A stretch of 9,091 nt of DNA from Actinomycetota bacterium (GTDB lineage: Bacteria > Actinomycetota > Actinomycetes > Streptosporangiales > Streptosporangiaceae). Numbering within the stretch: position 1 is the stretch's first letter; each line of letters begins with the position of its first letter. The DNA lies in the NCBI GenBank assembly GCA_003161205.1, contig PMOU01000183.1, forward strand, positions 1 through 9,091, in the 5' to 3' direction. Below the pieces are notes generated by a model, which ran no database searches, was not told the DNA's origin, and saw only the letters and a list, made by a program, of their open reading frames with translations. A program made the translations under genes and the position numbers. Shown here piece by piece: positions 5,413-9,091 of this stretch.

Positions 5413-6651
5413 GTGACGACCGCCTACCATCCGTGGGGCCGGGTAGACGCCGACGGGACGGTCTATGTCCGTACCGCCGACGGCGAACGGGTGATTGGCT
5501 CGTGGCAGGCAGGAAGTCCGGAGGAGGCGATTGCCTTCTTCCAGCGCAAGTACGACGCGCTCGAGACCGAGGTCGTGCTGCTGGAGCAGCGGATCGCCGC
5601 CACCGACCTGGCTCCCGCCCAGGCCTCGGCGAGCGTGCAGCGGCTGGTCCAGGCGATCAACGAGGCCAATGCGCTCGGCGACCTCGACGGGCTCCGCACG
5701 CGGGTCGAGCGCCTGGTCGAGGACGTCGGTCACCGCCGCGAAGAGGCCAAGGCGGCCCGGGAGCACGCCCGCGTGCAGGCCAAGGAGATCAAGGAGCGGA
5801 TCGTCGCCGAGGCGGAGCAGATCGCCGCCGAAGCCACGCACTGGAAAAGCAGCGGCGAGCGGATGCGCGAGCTGCTCGAGGAGTGGAAGGCGGCTCCGCA
5901 CGCCGAGCGGGCCGCCGAGGCCGCGCTGTGGAAGCGCCTGTCCGCGGCTCGCAACGCGTTCACCAAGCGGCGCAAGGCCTACTTCGCCACCCTGGAAGCC
6001 GAACGCGAGGACGTCAAGGCCCGCAAGGAGAAGCTGTGCGCCGACGCCGAGGCGCTGTCGGGGTCGACCGAGTGGGGCCCGACTACCAGCGCCTACCGCG
6101 AGCTGATGCGCCAGTGGAAGGCATCGGGGCGGGCGGACCGGGACGCCGAAGCCGAGCTGTGGAAACGGTTCCGGGCTGCTCAGGACAAGTTCTTCAACGC
6201 CCGGGCGGAGGTGTTCTCCGCCAAGGACACCGAGCTGCGCGAGCACGCCGAGGCCAAGCAGCAGCTGCTGGAGGCGGCCCAGGGCCTGCTGCCGGTCTCC
6301 GACATCCGGTCCGCCCGGGCGGCGCTGCGCGGCATCCAGGAGCGGTGGGAACAGATCGGGGCGGTGCCCCGTGATTCCCGGGAGCACCTGGAGTCCGGGC
6401 TCCGGCGGGTCGAGGACGCGATACGCAAGACCGAAGAGACGCAATGGCGCCGGTCAAATCCGGAGGCGCTGGCGCGGGCCGAGGGCACCGTGGCTCAGCT
6501 CCGCTCGACCATCGCCCAGCTAGAGGGGCAGCTGGCCCGGGCGCGCGACCGGGGCGACGCCCGAGCCGCCAGCACCGCCGAGGAAGCCCTGATCGCCCGC
6601 CGGGCCTGGCTCACCGAAGCCGAGCACACCCTGGCGGAATTCAGCTCGTGA
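5413..6651 (+). CDS. DUF349 coiled-coil protein with three repeats
   Basis: This is a 412-residue cytoplasmic protein of unknown function. It has no signal peptide or membrane segment. The N-terminus (5-35, '[26 protein letters not shown]') is a small beta-type region with a G.V..DGTV.V pattern. Residues about 36-140 are charged, heptad-like helix. Three DUF349 repeats follow, each with the hallmark W+xxG...LWkrF/L...: about 143-191 ('[17 protein letters not shown]'), 220-268 ('[17 protein letters not shown]', '[13 protein letters not shown]') and 297-345 ('[16 protein letters not shown]'). The third is more diverged. A C-terminal Ala/Arg-rich coiled coil (350-408) ends the protein. Genes of this family commonly lie beside relA in actinobacteria. 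The last 11 bases overlap the convergent rel gene tail to tail. The architecture is clear; no enzymatic motif is visible and I assign no biochemical role. Confidence 0.88.
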   Translation: MTTAYHPWGRVDADGTVYVRTADGERVIGSWQAGSPEEAIAFFQRKYDALETEVVLLEQRIAATDLAPAQASASVQRLVQAINEANALGDLDGLRTRVERLVEDVGHRREEAKAAREHARVQAKEIKERIVAEAEQIAAEATHWKSSGERMRELLEEWKAAPHAERAAEAALWKRLSAARNAFTKRRKAYFATLEAEREDVKARKEKLCADAEALSGSTEWGPTTSAYRELMRQWKASGRADRDAEAELWKRFRAAQDKFFNARAEVFSAKDTELREHAEAKQQLLEAAQGLLPVSDIRSARAALRGIQERWEQIGAVPRDSREHLESGLRRVEDAIRKTEETQWRRSNPEALARAEGTVAQLRSTIAQLEGQLARARDRGDARAASTAEEALIARRAWLTEAEHTLAEFSS

Positions 6652-9091
6652 CGCGGTAGACGTCGTAGACGCCGTCGATGGCGCGGACGGCGCGCAGCAC
6701 GTGCCCGAGGTGCTTGGGATCGCCCATCTCGAACGTGAACCGGCTGACCGCCACCCGGTCCCGGCTGGTCGTCACGGTCGCCGACAAGATGTTGACGTGC
6801 TGGTCGGACAGCACCCTGGTCACGTCGGAGAGCAGCCGGGTCCGGTCGAGCGCCTCCACCTGAATGGCCACGAGGAACACCGAGCCGTCGGTCGGCGCCC
6901 AGTGGACCTCGACCATCCGCTCCCGCTGGGTGTCGGTCTGGTGAACGATATTCACGCAGTCCACGCGGTGCACCGACACGCCATGACCGTGGGTGACGAA
7001 GCCGGTGATCTGGTCTCCCGGCACCGGGGTGCAGCACCGGGACAGGCGCACCCAGGTGTCCGGCGCGCCGTTGACCTCGACGCCCGGGTCTCCAGGTGCC
7101 CTGGGCTGCGGCTCCTTGGTCGGCAGCGTGGTCTCGGCTAGGTCATCCTGGGCACCGGCGATGCCGCCGACGGACCTGACCAGCTTCTCCACCACCGACT
7201 GGGCGCTGACCCGGCCCTCACCGACCGCCGCGTACAGCCCGGACACGTCCGTGTAGCGCAGGTCGCGGGCCAGGGTGAGCAGGCTGTCGGCCGCCGCGAG
7301 CCGCTGCAGCGGGAGCCCTTGCTTGCGCATGGACCGGGCAATCTGGTCCTTGCCGGCCTCGACGGCGGCTTCCCGGCGCTCCTTGGAGAACCACTGCCTG
7401 ATCTTGTTCCTGGCCCGGGGGCTCTGCACGAACTTGAGCCAGTCCCGGCTTGGCCCGGCTTCCGGCGCCTTGGAGGTGAAAATCTCCACGGTGTCACCGT
7501 TGTCCAGCGTGGACTCCAGCGCCACCAGGCGGCCATTGACCCTGGCTCCCACCGTCCGGTGCCCGACCTCGGTGTGGATCGCGTAGGCGAAGTCCACCGC
7601 CGTGGCGCCCTGGGGCAGCGCCATCACCTCCCCGCGGGGAGTGAAGACGTAGACCTCGTCGGTGGCCAGGTCGAAGCGAAGCGACTCAAGGAACTCGGCC
7701 GGGTCCTCGGTCTCCCGCTGCCAGTCGACGAGCTGCCTGAGCCAGGCCATCTCCTGGGTGTCGTCCTTGGCGTCCTTGGGCCGGCCGAAGACCGTTTCTT
7801 CCTTGTACTTCCAGTGCGCCGCGACCCCGTACTCCGCGACCTTGTGCATGCCCCAGGTCCGGATCTGCAGCTCCACCGGCTTGCCCCCCGGGCCGATGAC
7901 CGTGGTGTGCAGCGAATGGTACATATTGAACTTCGGCATCGCGATGTAGTCTTTGAACCGCCCCGGGACCGGATTCCACCGCGCGTGGATGATGCCGAGC
8001 ACCCCGTAGCAGTCCATCACCGTATCGACCAGCACGCGGATGCCGACCAGGTCATAGATGTCGTCAAAGCCGACGTTCTTGGCGATCATCTTCTGGTAGA
8101 TCGAGTAGTAGTGCTTGGGGCGGCCGGTCACCGACGCCTTGATCTTGGCCTCGCGCAGGTCACCGGAGACGTCCTGGATCACTTCCTGCAGGAAGACGTC
8201 GCGCCGGGGGGCCCGGCCGGACACCAGGCGCGCGATCTCGTCGAAGCGCTTGGGATACAAGGTCGCGAAGGAGAGGTCCTCAAGCTCCCACTTGACCTTG
8301 TTCATGCCCAGCCGGTGAGCCAGCGGAGCGAAGATCTCCAGGGTCTCCTTAGACTTGCGCTCCTGCTTTTCCCGGGGCAGGTAGCGCAGCGTCCGCATGT
8401 TGTGCAGCCGGTCCGCGAGCTTGATGACCAGCACGCGGATGTCGCGGGACATCGCGACCACCATCTTGCGGACGGTTTCCGCCTCGGCCGACGCGCCGTA
8501 CTTGACCTTGTCCAGCTTGGTGACGCCGTCCACCAGGGCGGCGATGTCCTCACCGAAATCGCTGCGCAGCTCGGTCAGCGTGTACGGGGTGTCTTCCACC
8601 GTGTCGTGCAGCAGCGCGGCGCAGATCGTCTCGGTGTTCATGCCGAGCTCGGCGAGAATGGTCGCGACGGCCAGCGGGTGCGTAATGTACGGGTCGCCGC
8701 TGCGCCGCTTCTGGTCGCGGTGCCAGTAGGCGGCCGAGGTGTAGGCCCGCTCGATGAGCCGGACGTCCGCCTTCGGGTGAGTGGCACGCACCGTCTTGAT
8801 GAGCGGCTCGAGGACCGGGTTGATCGTTCCCCCGCGTTGCGCCCCGAGCCGGGCGAGCCGCCGCCGCACCCCCACACCAGGAGCCGCCGCGTCAGCAGGC
8901 GAAGCCGCCGTGGTGCCGGCGCGTCCGTTCCGTTCGCTTCTGGACGGGCGTCCGGCTCCGGTTTTCCCGGCGCGCGCCGCGGCCGCCGGCTCATCGCTGT
9001 CCGCTACCGCCTTCGCGGCCTTCGCGGCCTCCGAGCTCGGCGGGGTGGCCAGGTCCTGCGGGGCCTCAGCGTCCGTCGGGGGCTGGGCGTC
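6641..9091 (-). CDS. relA: Bifunctional (p)ppGpp synthetase/hydrolase Rel, 5' end beyond the window
   Basis: Rel makes pppGpp/ppGpp from ATP and GTP/GDP on starved ribosomes and also degrades them. Numbering from an internal GTG at 8875 (744 codons): HD hydrolase domain about 31-200 with metal ligands His66 (YITHP), His90-Asp91 (LLHDTVEDT) and Asp155 (KLADRLHN); synthetase about 220-360 with '[13 protein letters not shown]', Asp275 and Glu335 (ELQIRT); TGS about 403-465; helical region; zinc-finger/RIS region with Cys614-Cys615 ('[10 protein letters not shown]'); ACT about 667-742. The RFKD loop (306-309) is the form found in bifunctional Rel rather than the EXDD of monofunctional RelA, and the intact HD residues agree. 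Upstream of 8875 the frame has no stop to base 9091 and encodes a low-complexity Ala/Pro/Ser/Arg leader, as in other actinobacterial Rel proteins. The GTG is therefore probably internal and the true start is outside. The 3' end overlaps the DUF349 gene by 11 bp. Confidence 0.96.
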   Translation of the reverse strand, partial: DAQPPTDAEAPQDLATPPSSEAAKAAKAVADSDEPAAAARAGKTGAGRPSRSERNGRAGTTAASPADAAAPGVGVRRRLARLGAQRGGTINPVLEPLIKTVRATHPKADVRLIERAYTSAAYWHRDQKRRSGDPYITHPLAVATILAELGMNTETICAALLHDTVEDTPYTLTELRSDFGEDIAALVDGVTKLDKVKYGASAEAETVRKMVVAMSRDIRVLVIKLADRLHNMRTLRYLPREKQERKSKETLEIFAPLAHRLGMNKVKWELEDLSFATLYPKRFDEIARLVSGRAPRRDVFLQEVIQDVSGDLREAKIKASVTGRPKHYYSIYQKMIAKNVGFDDIYDLVGIRVLVDTVMDCYGVLGIIHARWNPVPGRFKDYIAMPKFNMYHSLHTTVIGPGGKPVELQIRTWGMHKVAEYGVAAHWKYKEETVFGRPKDAKDDTQEMAWLRQLVDWQRETEDPAEFLESLRFDLATDEVYVFTPRGEVMALPQGATAVDFAYAIHTEVGHRTVGARVNGRLVALESTLDNGDTVEIFTSKAPEAGPSRDWLKFVQSPRARNKIRQWFSKERREAAVEAGKDQIARSMRKQGLPLQRLAAADSLLTLARDLRYTDVSGLYAAVGEGRVSAQSVVEKLVRSVGGIAGAQDDLAETTLPTKEPQPRAPGDPGVEVNGAPDTWVRLSRCCTPVPGDQITGFVTHGHGVSVHRVDCVNIVHQTDTQRERMVEVHWAPTDGSVFLVAIQVEALDRTRLLSDVTRVLSDQHVNILSATVTTSRDRVAVSRFTFEMGDPKHLGHVLRAVRAIDGVYDVYRVTS

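Noticed and set aside
4543..6444. 633-codon minus-strand open frame opposite the isomerase and DUF349 genes
   Set aside because: It spans two well-supported plus-strand genes plus their gap, and its composition (Leu/Arg/Gly/Val) is that of the complementary frame in high-GC DNA.

Overview
The window is GC-rich bacterial DNA with GTG as well as ATG starts and strong G/C third-position bias. The proteins look like those of a high-GC Actinomycetota: the Rel protein closely matches the mycobacterial/streptomycete form, the cyclophilin is the actinobacterial membrane-anchored type, and the DUF559 protein with an AbiEi-like N-terminus is typical of the phylum. I cannot name a genus. It is mainly a housekeeping locus, with an accessory gene and unusual non-coding structure around the 3' end of aspS.

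Layout, left to right. (1) 1-338, minus: the N-terminal part of the AAA+ replication-fork protein RarA, cut by the window edge. (2) 478-1641, plus: a divergently transcribed DUF559/AbiEi-like predicted nuclease whose family-like part ends near 1434; the frame then reads on into aspS. (3) 1451-1560: an 18-bp-arm hairpin followed by a 17-bp unit repeated three times, the last copy containing the aspS stop codon. (4) 1550-3322, minus: aspartyl-tRNA synthetase. (5) 3323-3472: intergenic region with a probable terminator for the upstream gene and a foldable aspS leader. (6) 3473-4252, minus: a metallo-beta-lactamase-fold hydrolase of the glyoxalase II type with an unusual internal insertion. (7) 4253-4512: a divergent intergenic region with a 20-bp perfect dyad. 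(8) 4513-5382 and 5413-6651, plus: a probable two-gene operon of a membrane-anchored cyclophilin-type prolyl isomerase and a triple-DUF349 coiled-coil protein. (9) 6641 to the window end, minus: a bifunctional (p)ppGpp synthetase/hydrolase whose frame stays open to the last base.

Functionally, the stringent-response enzyme Rel senses uncharged tRNA on ribosomes, AspRS charges tRNA, and RarA acts at stalled forks. The prolyl isomerase and MBL hydrolase are conserved companions of relA in actinobacteria. The related order relA...hisS-aspS...rarA is familiar from Gram-positive genomes. Here hisS is absent from its expected place between the MBL gene and aspS. I see no CRISPR array, tRNA, rRNA, insertion sequence or defence cassette. 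The most unusual material is the hairpin, tandem repeat and read-through at the aspS/DUF559 junction, plus the structured aspS leader.
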